Assembly (NCBI GenBank): GCA_023436245.1
Contig: JAEZJZ010000071.1
Coordinates: 1 to 6,554, forward strand
DNA from: Bacillota bacterium
GTDB taxonomy: Bacteria > Bacillota > UBA994 > UBA5500
Direction: 5' to 3'
DNA: 6,554 nt
This document shows positions 1-5,513 of this stretch, one piece after another (the first letter of the stretch is position 1; the number at the start of each line of letters is the position of its first letter). The translations under genes and the position numbers were made by a program. The notes under the pieces are model-generated. The model had not been told where the DNA came from, made no database searches, and saw only the letters and a list, made by a program, of their open reading frames with translations.

Positions 1-62
1 GCTACGAGGGACAGAATAAGCAGTCTCGAGCGCGCAGTTGCGCTCCCTTGCTGTCGCCAAGT

Positions 63-95
63 AAAGAGGGGCGGGAACAGCTCCCGCCCCTCTTT
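63..95 (-). terminator. Strong GC-rich hairpin, probable terminator of the metal-resistance operon
   Basis: A perfect 14-bp inverted repeat (63-76 pairs with 82-95) encloses a 5-base loop. The stem is mostly G-C pairs with A-T pairs at its outer end. Read on the minus strand it ends in TTT followed by ACTT, so a short U-rich tract follows the stem. It lies about 130 bases beyond the stop codon of the efflux ATPase and is the first strong terminator-like structure there. The plus strand also ends in TTT, so it may work in both directions and could also end a plus-strand gene lying left of the window. The T tract is short, so termination efficiency is uncertain. Confidence 0.65.
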
Positions 96-170
96 GATCA
101 TAGCCCACTTTGCGCAAGCTGGCATCCCCCGCCGGGCAACCAGCCAGAAAATACCTCGCGCTGTTATGGT

Positions 171-208
171 TGAGCCCGAAGGCAACGGGCTGACCGCGCT
201 AGGGCTCA
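171..208 (-). other. Two mutually exclusive small hairpins after the ATPase gene
   Basis: AGCCCG at 173-178 can pair with CGGGCT at 186-191 across a 7-base loop. Alternatively TGAGCCC at 171-177 can pair with GGGCTCA at 202-208. The left arms overlap, so only one form can exist at a time. The element begins about 15 bases beyond the ATPase stop codon on the minus strand and lacks a T tract. It could protect the mRNA 3' end or aid termination upstream of the 63-95 hairpin. No function is shown by sequence alone. Confidence 0.3.
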
Positions 209-223
209 CTGGCTACCAGATGA

Positions 224-2776
224 CTAGTCCTGTTGCCGGGCCAGACGCATGCCATTCATGATCACCAGCAGCGCAGCCCCGGTATCGGCGAAGACGCCCA
301 TCCAGAGCTCAGCGCGTCCGAGCAACGTCAGAACCAACACTATCCCCTTGATTACCAGACTAAGGCCGATGTTTTGCTTAATGATCGCCACTGTTCGGCG
401 ACTGAGTCGAATCAGCCAGGCCAGCTTGCCGAGATCATCGGCCATCAGAGCGACGTCAGCCGTCTCGATGGCTGTATCAGTCCCGGCGGCGCCGAGCGCG
501 ATTCCGACAGTGGAAGCGGCCAGCGCTGGAGCATCGTTCACCCCATCGCCCACCATCGCCACCTGCTGATACTCCCGCAATAGTCGATTGATGGCTACCA
601 CTTTGTCCTCGGGCAACAGCTCCGCCTGTACGCTGTCTACACCGAGCCGTTCCGCAATTGCGGCAGCTGCTCGCCGGTGATCGCCGGTGAGCATGGCGAT
701 AGACTGAATACCGGCCCGTCGCAACTGCTCTATCGCAGCCCCCGCCTCCGGCCTTACCTGATCGGCAAAGGCCAACAGGGCCAACACCTGCTGCTGGTCG
801 AACAGAAAGACCACCGTCCGCCCTGCTTCCTGCCAAATCGACGCCTGAGCGGCGATCGCTTCCGGCAAGGTGAGGTTCTGCGCAGTCAGCAAGCGCTCGT
901 TGCCGATATACAGGCTTCGTCCGCCAATGGAACCGGTCGCTCCCGAGCCGGCCAGCGCCCGAAACTCACGAGCCGGTTCAACGCTCAGGTTACGCTCCAG
1001 AGCGGCACGCAGTACTGCCTGCGCCAACGGATGCTCCGAACGAGACTCCAGCGCGGCCGCCTCCGCCAAAGCGGTGTCGGCATCGCCGACGATCGGCAGC
1101 AGATCCACCAAGGCCACCTGACCGGCGGTCAACGTGCCAGTCTTGTCGAAGGCAACGGTGCGAATATGCCCCATCGCTTCCAGGTAGGCCCCTCCTTTGA
1201 TCAGCACGCCCTGTCTGGATGCATTGCCAATGGCGGAAACGATGGAAACGGGTGTGGAGATGACGAGAGCACAAGGGCAAGAGACCACTAAGAGGATCAG
1301 CGCTCGCTTGAACCAATCGGCAAAGTCGGCTCCAAACAGCGGCGGCAACACAGCCAGTCCCACCGCCAGTGCAATCACCGCCGGAGTGTAATAGGAGGCA
1401 AATCGGTCGACCAAGGCTTGCGCTGGTGCCCGCTCGGCCTGCGCTGCCTCCACCAGATGCATGATTCGGGCCAGAGTGTTGTCCTCTGCCAGCCGGTCTA
1501 CCCGCACTTCCAGGCTGCCGCTGCCGTTGATCGTGCCGGCGAACACCCGGTCACCCTCCAACTTATCCACCGGCATCGATTCTCCAGTGATGGGGGCCTG
1601 GTTGACGGCCGAGCTTCCTTCGACGACCAGACCATCCATGGCAATACGCTCGCCAGGGCGCACCACGATCGTCTCTCCCAGCAGAATCTCGCCGACCGGC
1701 AGGACCATCTCCATACCGTGGCGCTGCACCAGTGCTTCCTTGGGAGCCAGGCTGAGCAGTGCTCGAATTGACTGCCTGGTCTTATCCATGGTATATGCCT
1801 GCAGCGTGTTGCCAAGGGAGAAGAGAAAGACCACCATCGCGCCCTCATGCCACTCGCCGATGGCCACTGCGCCCACCGCCGCGACGCTCATCAGAAAGTT
1901 CATGTCGAGAGTACGATTGCTGAGCGACTGCAGACCGGCGCGGGCCACATAGAACCCCCCGACCAGCATTCCCAGCACAAACAACGCCTTGGCCAGGACT
2001 GGCTGCCGCAGCAACAATTCGGCGGCCCAGCCGCAGGCCAGAAACAATCCAGAAATGGCTGTAGTGATCGCCTTGCGGTTCTGCAGCCAGAATGTTGACA
2101 GCCTTGAGCCTTCAGCCTGAACAGCCGCTTGTCCGGCCGCAGCGATTGCCTCCGCGCGGTAACCCGCACGCACTACGGCCGCCATCAGCGCATCCCGTAC
2201 GGAGCTCGGCTCAAACTGCAGTGTGCCGGTGGCAAACACTAGAGTGGCCTGACTGACACCTGGCTGGCGCTGCAATTGACGCTCCAGCTTCGCCGCACAG
2301 TCCGGGCAGTCCAGTCCGTGAATGCGGAAGGCGTTCTTTCCTTGCGAGTGGACGTCGCGAACCGCAGGCTGCAAGGCGGCAGCCGCTTCAGCTACCCCAT
2401 GGCCATGATGAGCGTGTTCGTGGCCATGATCATGACCGCAGGCACAACCCCCGTGCTCGTGCGCATGGTCATGGGAGTGACCGTGATCATGCGCCTCGTT
2501 CAGCTGGAGATCGCAATCGCAATCGTCACCTTCGGCGTGTTCATGCCCGCAAGCGCAGTCTTCGGCGTGACCTCTAGGTTCATGGCCATGATCATGACCG
2601 CAGGCGCACGACTCGCTGTGCTGATGGTTGTGGCCCTCCGCGTGCCCGTGTTCGTGATCATGACCACAAGCACAGGGCGCTGCTGTTTGGGCTGCCGACT
2701 TGCGATCGTGGCCGCACTGACACCCGCCGGCATGTTGCTGCCCAATCCCATGCTGCTGATTCTGATGCTGTGACAT
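224..2776 (-). CDS. cadA: P1B-type Zn/Cd/Pb efflux ATPase with Cys/His-rich N-terminal tail
   Basis: An 850-residue P-type ATPase of the ZntA/CadA class, which uses ATP to export Zn2+, Cd2+ or Pb2+ across the cytoplasmic membrane. Residues 1-126 are a Cys/His-rich tail. An HMA domain (about 149-213) carries GLDCPDC with C157 and C160. About eight membrane segments follow: four between 236 and 325, two between 463 and 513, two between 799 and 842. Visible motifs are TGE (398-400), CPC in the transport helix (500-502), the phosphorylated D544 in DKTGT, SEHPLA (H582, P583), TGDH (697-700) and GDGVNDAP (743-750). K810 and D831 sit where ZntA has its metal-binding Lys and Asp, which favours divalent metals over copper. 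All catalytic residues are intact. The family is usually 700-800 residues, and the excess is the tail. The ATG overlaps the sensor's TAA as TAATG and has GGAGG (2784-2788) seven bases upstream. Exact metal preference is inferred. Confidence 0.97.
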   Translation of the reverse strand: MSQHQNQQHGIGQQHAGGCQCGHDRKSAAQTAAPCACGHDHEHGHAEGHNHQHSESCACGHDHGHEPRGHAEDCACGHEHAEGDDCDCDLQLNEAHDHGHSHDHAHEHGGCACGHDHGHEHAHHGHGVAEAAAALQPAVRDVHSQGKNAFRIHGLDCPDCAAKLERQLQRQPGVSQATLVFATGTLQFEPSSVRDALMAAVVRAGYRAEAIAAAGQAAVQAEGSRLSTFWLQNRKAITTAISGLFLACGWAAELLLRQPVLAKALFVLGMLVGGFYVARAGLQSLSNRTLDMNFLMSVAAVGAVAIGEWHEGAMVVFLFSLGNTLQAYTMDKTRQSIRALLSLAPKEALVQRHGMEMVLPVGEILLGETIVVRPGERIAMDGLVVEGSSAVNQAPITGESMPVDKLEGDRVFAGTINGSGSLEVRVDRLAEDNTLARIMHLVEAAQAERAPAQALVDRFASYYTPAVIALAVGLAVLPPLFGADFADWFKRALILLVVSCPCALVISTPVSIVSAIGNASRQGVLIKGGAYLEAMGHIRTVAFDKTGTLTAGQVALVDLLPIVGDADTALAEAAALESRSEHPLAQAVLRAALERNLSVEPAREFRALAGSGATGSIGGRSLYIGNERLLTAQNLTLPEAIAAQASIWQEAGRTVVFLFDQQQVLALLAFADQVRPEAGAAIEQLRRAGIQSIAMLTGDHRRAAAAIAERLGVDSVQAELLPEDKVVAINRLLREYQQVAMVGDGVNDAPALAASTVGIALGAAGTDTAIETADVALMADDLGKLAWLIRLSRRTVAIIKQNIGLSLVIKGIVLVLTLLGRAELWMGVFADTGAALLVIMNGMRLARQQD
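2421..2605. repeat. Exact 23-bp direct repeat inside the ATPase gene
   Basis: Positions 2421-2443 and 2583-2605 are identical over 23 bases and start 162 bp (54 codons) apart. On the minus strand each encodes the core of the CACGHDHGH module, at Cys57 and Cys111. A shorter relative lies near 2654-2664, where TGATCATGACC is shared, and more diverged copies lie near 2542 and 2704. The copies are in one reading frame, so slippage or recombination between them would delete or duplicate 54 codons without a frameshift. This is internal coding repetition, not a mobile element or CRISPR array. Confidence 0.85.
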
Positions 2777-3156
2777 TATTCTGCCTCCATTCCGCCTGTA
2801 TGCTTGACATGATCGTAGGCCTGCGTGAGCAACTGCAACACGTGCTCATCGTCCAAGCTGTAGAAAACTTCTTTGCCGTCACGGCGATTCCGTACGATCT
2901 GCAAAGCGCGCAGCACTCTCAGTTGGTGGGAAATCGCCGACTGCGTCATGCCAAGCACTTCTGCCAGATCGCAGACGCAAAGCTCACCGGCAGAGAGTGC
3001 CTGGATGATGCGCACCCGGGTGGGATCCCCGAGCGCCTTGAACACATCCGACAGGCGCTGCACCTGGTCCTCCGTGCCCAGAACTGCTCGTGCCTTTTCT
3101 ACCTGAGTACAATGCACTCCATATTCCAGACAGATATCATCTTGAATCTTATTCAC
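2776..3156 (-). CDS. cadC: ArsR/SmtB-family metal-sensing repressor (CadC-like)
   Basis: A winged-helix repressor of the ArsR/SmtB family that should release its operator when it binds Zn, Cd or Pb. Counting from the chosen GTG (126 residues), ELCVCD with C60 and C62 is the alpha3 metal site of CadC; C9 and C16 in the N-terminal arm can complete a CadC-type thiolate site. The recognition helix MTQSAISHQLRVL is at 70-82. D103, H105, H116 and H119 match the spacing of the SmtB/CzrA alpha5 zinc site (2, 11 and 3 residues apart). I chose GTG at 3156 because GGAGGGAG lies 8 bases upstream. An in-frame ATG at 3180 would add eight residues, but it has no Shine-Dalgarno site and lies inside the operator palindrome. 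The TAA stop overlaps the ATPase ATG by one base, so the pair is probably translationally coupled. Family certain; metal specificity inferred. Confidence 0.93.
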   Translation of the reverse strand: MNKIQDDICLEYGVHCTQVEKARAVLGTEDQVQRLSDVFKALGDPTRVRIIQALSAGELCVCDLAEVLGMTQSAISHQLRVLRALQIVRNRRDGKEVFYSLDDEHVLQLLTQAYDHVKHTGGMEAE

Positions 3157-3164
3157 AGTAGTAT

Positions 3165-3172
3165 CTCCCTCC
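3165..3172 (-). promoter_or_regulatory. Ribosome binding site deciding the GTG start of the sensor
   Basis: On the minus strand this reads GGAGGGAG, with eight bases before GTG at 3156-3154. The alternative ATG at 3180-3178 lies upstream of this site, so the site cannot serve it; no comparable purine tract precedes that ATG. Confidence 0.7.
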
Positions 3173-3175
3173 AAT

Positions 3176-3201
3176 AACATATGAGCATTTATTCATATGT
3201 T
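3176..3201. promoter_or_regulatory. Perfect inverted repeat, likely operator of the ArsR/SmtB sensor
   Basis: AACATATGA (3176-3184) and TCATATGTT (3193-3201) form a perfect 9-bp inverted repeat with an 8-base AT-rich spacer. This resembles known ArsR/SmtB operators, which are AT-rich imperfect palindromes with ATATGA-type half sites. It starts about 10 bases downstream of the TATAAT box and spans the expected transcription start and early leader, where bound repressor would block initiation. Autoregulation of sensor and pump is the natural reading. Binding is inferred, not shown. Confidence 0.75.
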
Positions 3202-3210
3202 CATGTAATC

Positions 3211-3239
3211 ATTATACGTCAGCAACAGCTATTTGGGAA
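3211..3239 (-). promoter_or_regulatory. Sigma-A/sigma-70 type promoter of the sensor-pump operon
   Basis: On the minus strand a perfect -10 box TATAAT (3211-3216) is preceded, after exactly 17 bases, by TTCCCA (3234-3239), which matches TTGACA at four of six positions. The expected start near 3204 gives a leader of about 47 bases ahead of the GTG start and places the operator palindrome over the start site. Confidence 0.7.
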
Positions 3240-3290
3240 CATCCTCTTCTGAAAAACCGAAAGTACAACAATAAGTCCCATGAATAGCGC

Positions 3291-3332
3291 GAGAGATGAC
3301 AGCTGGCGCGAGATTGCCAGTTATCATCTCTC
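3291..3332. other. Long imperfect hairpin between queH and the metal-resistance promoter
   Basis: GAGAGATGA (3291-3299) pairs perfectly with TCATCTCTC (3324-3332). After a three-position zone holding a C/A mismatch, an A-T pair and a G-T wobble, CTGGC (3303-3307) pairs with GCCAG (3316-3320), leaving an 8-base loop. No T tract follows on either strand, so it is not a canonical intrinsic terminator. It lies about 110 bases past the queH stop and about 50 bases upstream of the sensor -35 box. It may mark the 3' end of the hemZ-queH transcript. The rest of 3240-3442 shows no gene, only a short 18-bp near-palindrome at 3398-3415. Confidence 0.4.
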
Positions 3333-3442
3333 AATCCGCAATCTGGAGAGTCGCTAACGTTCATGAATGACACCCGCCGATGCACGGCGTGGGCGTGGGC
3401 TGGGCATGCCGAGCCGCTACGAGGGGCAAAAGTCTGCGACTC

Positions 3443-4003
3443 CTACGATCGGCCCGCGCGTGCGCTCTTCTTCGGTTTCTCGGCGTAGCGTTCAGCCTCA
3501 CTATAGATGCAGCCGCAATACTGCTGCCGGTAGAGATCAAACTGCTTGGAAAGCTCCACGCTGCGTTTGAACCCGGGGCGAAAATCCAGGTAGAGAAACG
3601 GAACATCATATTGCACGGCCAAAGCTTCCCCCACCTGGCGAATGACCTCGTGCTGCTGGAAGGGACTGATCAGCAGGGTAGTCGTGAAGGCGTCGAAATT
3701 TCCGTGCTTGGCCACCCTCGCCGTTTGCTCCAGTCGGCCTTGGTAGCAGAGCCGACAGCGCACCTGCTCGCGGTAGGCTGTTTGGCGCAACCAGTCCTGA
3801 AAATCGTAGTCGCCGGGACTGAGCACAGGTAATGCCACTGCCTCCGCAAGTTTCTGGAACGAGGCCAGCCGTCGTTGGTACTCCTGCGACGGGTGAATGT
3901 TGGGGTTGTAGAAGTAGCCGGTGACATCGTGTCCTGCCCCGCGCAAAGCCTCCACAGAATAGGAAGCACATGGCCCGCAGCAGGCGTGAAGTAGCACTTT
4001 CAT
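3443..4003 (-). CDS. queH: Epoxyqueuosine reductase QueH
   Basis: A 186-residue protein of the QueH family (formerly DUF208, COG1636), which reduces epoxyqueuosine to queuosine at the wobble base of tRNAs with GUN anticodons. It is a cytosolic enzyme unrelated to the cobalamin-dependent QueG. The family signature is clear: HACCGPC near the N-terminus with C8, C9 and C12; YNPNIHP (32-38); CRLC with C83 and C86; and YCGC with C163 and C165 near the C-terminus. These cysteines correspond to the iron-sulfur and metal ligands described for QueH. Length is normal, and the last ten residues are a basic tail (KPKKSARAGRS) typical of a variable end. The ATG is preceded by AGGGGG (4012-4017) eight bases upstream, which overlaps the hemZ stop codon. 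With a gap of only 12 bases the two genes are almost certainly co-transcribed. No other queuosine gene is in the window. Confidence 0.95.
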   Translation of the reverse strand: MKVLLHACCGPCASYSVEALRGAGHDVTGYFYNPNIHPSQEYQRRLASFQKLAEAVALPVLSPGDYDFQDWLRQTAYREQVRCRLCYQGRLEQTARVAKHGNFDAFTTTLLISPFQQHEVIRQVGEALAVQYDVPFLYLDFRPGFKRSVELSKQFDLYRQQYCGCIYSEAERYAEKPKKSARAGRS

Positions 4004-4015
4004 TTGAGATTCCCC

Positions 4016-5191
4016 CTATAAGAGAGCCCCTAGGCGCTCCAGCTTTTCGGCAATCAACTGAGGCAGGCGCTGCAAGTAGTTCGGCACATCCTTGGGATTG
4101 CTGAGATTCTGCAACCTGCCGGCCGGCAGCAGAAACTTGCTGCTAGCGCCCACCCCAAGTCCAAGAATGTGCTGCCGTTCTTCAATCATCAGCACATTAT
4201 AGCGGCACTCAGTGCCAGGTTTTGCCCAACCGGTATTCTCCTGACCGCCCAGAATGTTGCGCTGGCGGTAGAGATAGTAGGGTCGATAACCGGCCTCAGC
4301 CAACTGGCGCTGACACCAAGTGTTCATTGCTTGCGCAATGTCTGTCGGAGGGAGTTGATCTACCCACTCTGCCTGTTCGGCACTGAAGCGCGAGGCGCGC
4401 TTGGGAGCAAACATGTGCAAGGTGATGTTCTCCGGCTGCATGCCGAGCACCCAACGCAAGCTGCGCTGCACATCCTCCATACCCTCTCCCGGCAGACCGA
4501 GGATCAAATCCATGTTGATTACCGAAAAGAGTTCGCGGCTCCGTCCAAACGCCATCTCCACATCCGCGGCCTGATGCTGACGGCCGATTGCCCTGAGAGT
4601 GCGGTCATGCGCTGTCTGTGGGTTGATGCTGACGCGTTCGACTCCATGAGCCAAGAGCACCGCCAACTGATCTGCAGTGAGGGTCTCAGGTCGGCCGGCT
4701 TCCACGGTGAACTCTCGCCAACCTCCTGGCAGCTCACGCCGGAGCGCGCTGAGCACCCGGTCGAGATCGCCCGTAGACAGAGCAGTAGGCGTGCCGCCAC
4801 CCAGATAGACCGAGTCGACTGGCCGTTGCTGCTCGCTGAGGCAAGTGCCCAGGGCAGCAATCTCAGTCAACAATGCCTCAACAAACCGCCCGCGCTCACG
4901 TCCGAGATCGCTCAATGAGAACGAAGGAAACGAACAGTAGAGACACCGCGTCGGACAAAACGGAATGCCGACGTAGATGCTCACCGCTCGCGGATCGAGA
5001 TCCCCAAGCAGCACATGGGTGAAGGCACCCACCTGGCGAAGCAACTGCAGCTTCTCTGCCGACACCCCGTAGGTTGCCTGCATTTGCGCTGCTGCTTCCA
5101 GCTCACTGAGGCCTTGCGACAAGTACTGCTGATATGGTTTGCTGGGGCGAACGCCCTGCATGCGCCCCCACGGTGGCGATGGCTGGTTCAC
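4016..5191 (-). CDS. hemZ: HemZ-type radical SAM coproporphyrinogen dehydrogenase, short form
   Basis: A 391-residue radical SAM protein resembling HemZ of Bacillus, assigned to oxygen-independent oxidation of coproporphyrinogen III to protoporphyrinogen IX in haem synthesis. The [4Fe-4S]/SAM motif CxxxCxxC is C79, C83, C86. It is followed by GGGTP (131-135), VEAGRPET (163-170), NMDLILGLPGEG (226-237) and the HemZ-type C-terminal blocks YYLYRQRNILGG (305-316) and GLGVGASSK (344-352). The protein begins at WGRMQGVRPSK (8-18), which in the roughly 500-residue Bacillus HemZ lies about 110 residues in; the N-terminal domain is absent. This looks real: GAGGTGAG lies just before the GTG start, and an in-frame TGA lies four codons upstream. 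It leads the operon with queH. The HemN/HemW/HemZ group is hard to assign by sequence, so the exact reaction is less certain than the family. Confidence 0.88.
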   Translation of the reverse strand: MNQPSPPWGRMQGVRPSKPYQQYLSQGLSELEAAAQMQATYGVSAEKLQLLRQVGAFTHVLLGDLDPRAVSIYVGIPFCPTRCLYCSFPSFSLSDLGRERGRFVEALLTEIAALGTCLSEQQRPVDSVYLGGGTPTALSTGDLDRVLSALRRELPGGWREFTVEAGRPETLTADQLAVLLAHGVERVSINPQTAHDRTLRAIGRQHQAADVEMAFGRSRELFSVINMDLILGLPGEGMEDVQRSLRWVLGMQPENITLHMFAPKRASRFSAEQAEWVDQLPPTDIAQAMNTWCQRQLAEAGYRPYYLYRQRNILGGQENTGWAKPGTECRYNVLMIEERQHILGLGVGASSKFLLPAGRLQNLSNPKDVPNYLQRLPQLIAEKLERLGALL

Positions 5192-5194
5192 TGT

Positions 5195-5202
5195 CTCACC
5201 TC
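5195..5202 (-). promoter_or_regulatory. Ribosome binding site supporting the GTG start of hemZ
   Basis: On the minus strand this reads GAGGTGAG, an extended match to the 16S anti-Shine-Dalgarno sequence, three bases before GTG at 5191-5189. An in-frame TGA sits four codons upstream of that GTG, so translation cannot start further out. This supports the short HemZ form. Confidence 0.7.
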
Positions 5203-5378
5203 ATTTGAATCAAGAGTAACACACAGCAGCGTGACTGCAAACATGTGCCTGCGAATGGGAGCAGCACAAGCTTCTTCCGAGCACATTGATGGCTTCGCCT
5301 GCGGGCTTCCCGCTGATCAAGGCTGCAGAGGCCGTCCTCAAGAAACTGAAGAACCGATAGCAAATCATCCGTATGATC

Positions 5379-5414
5379 AGAGAGGAATCCTTTACCGGGG
5401 ATTCCTCTCTTTTT
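5379..5414 (+). terminator. Canonical intrinsic terminator, plus strand
   Basis: A perfect 12-bp stem (5379-5390 with 5399-5410) encloses an 8-base loop and is followed directly by TTTT, giving a five-T run with the last stem base. The T run is on the plus strand only; the minus-strand reading has A residues in front and no T tract behind. It therefore acts on rightward transcription coming from 5191-5378, where no convincing gene exists. Confidence 0.88.
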
Positions 5415-5442
5415 GCGTCCATGGATTAGGATTTGGGCCGGA

Positions 5443-5468
5443 CGTGCCCTGAGATATCTTTTGGCACG
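5443..5468. promoter_or_regulatory. Inverted repeat upstream of the transporter -10 box
   Basis: CGTGCC (5443-5448) and GGCACG (5463-5468) form a 6-bp inverted repeat with a 14-base spacer. It covers the -35 position of the TATAAT box at 5479-5484, which lacks a good -35 hexamer. TGAGATAT also occurs twice (5450-5457 and 5474-5481), 24 bases apart. A regulator binding here could activate or repress the transporter, but short repeats like these can arise by chance. Confidence 0.3.
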
Positions 5469-5478
5469 AGTGATGAGA

Positions 5479-5484
5479 TATAAT
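5479..5484 (+). promoter_or_regulatory. -10 box of the EamA transporter promoter
   Basis: A perfect TATAAT hexamer on the plus strand, with no recognisable -35 at 16-18 bases. Transcription would start near 5491. That lies downstream of a possible TTG start at 5487 and leaves about 23 bases of leader before GTG at 5514. The weak -35 suggests either an activator-dependent promoter or a chance match. Confidence 0.5.
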
Positions 5485-5498
5485 GATTGCTGGCAATG

Positions 5499-5505
5499 AA
5501 GGGGG
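5499..5505 (+). promoter_or_regulatory. Ribosome binding site deciding the transporter start
   Basis: AAGGGGG lies eight bases before GTG at 5514. The competing in-frame starts, TTG at 5487 and ATG at 5496, have no comparable purine tract upstream. The ATG at 5496 would itself overlap the edge of this site. Confidence 0.6.
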
Positions 5506-5513
5506 CAACAGCT

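Larger units (their letters stand above)
5192..5513. other. Divergent intergenic region between hemZ and the EamA transporter
   Basis: About 320 bases without a convincing gene. The hemZ side holds its ribosome binding site and a weak minus-strand promoter candidate: TTTGCA and TACTCT, 17 bases apart, at roughly 5214-5242. On the plus strand a frame is open from after TGA at 5232-5234 to TAG at 5358-5360. It ends in a lysine-rich helix-like stretch, and its only ATG (5289) has no Shine-Dalgarno site. This could be the decayed 3' end of a lost gene. GCGGG (5301-5305) and CCCGC (5309-5313) form a tight hairpin. A strong terminator at 5379-5414 follows, then the transporter promoter region. I recognise no tRNA, riboswitch or T-box. 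Confidence 0.5.

Noticed and set aside
1..62. GCTACGAGGG at 1-10 repeated at 3416-3425, suggesting a duplicated 3' element
   Set aside because: Only ten bases match and the sequence diverges at once; this is compatible with chance. A 6-bp hairpin at 28-45 has no T tract.
677..1291. Plus-strand frame of 204 codons opposite the pump gene
   Set aside because: Lies wholly antisense to conserved catalytic parts of the ATPase; composition is Arg/Gln/Ser-rich as expected for a shadow frame.
2399..2750. Possible CRISPR or tandem repeat array
   Set aside because: The repeats are irregular in spacing and all in frame, encoding CxCGH modules; there are no uniform spacers.
2276..2773. Plus-strand reading frame of 165 codons rich in Met, Ile, Val and Ala, resembling a membrane protein
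   Set aside because: It is the exact antisense of the His/Asp-rich tail of the efflux pump. CAT and GAT codons read backwards as ATG and ATC, which yields false hydrophobic protein. It has no ribosome site or homologue-like motif.
3361..3609. Minus-strand frame of 82 codons at the queH 3' end
   Set aside because: Overlaps queH in another frame, with no ribosome site or motif.
4169..4918. Plus-strand frame of 249 codons opposite hemZ
   Set aside because: Entirely antisense to conserved radical SAM coding sequence, with no motif of its own.
5210..5422. Minus-strand frame of 70 codons upstream of hemZ
   Set aside because: Its start lies just beyond the terminator hairpin and it reads through it; no ribosome site or recognisable domain. 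It is not the missing HemZ N-terminal domain.
5015..5452. Plus-strand frame of 145 codons running from inside hemZ across the intergenic region
   Set aside because: It overlaps the hemZ start antisense and reads straight through the terminator at 5379-5414; no ribosome site.
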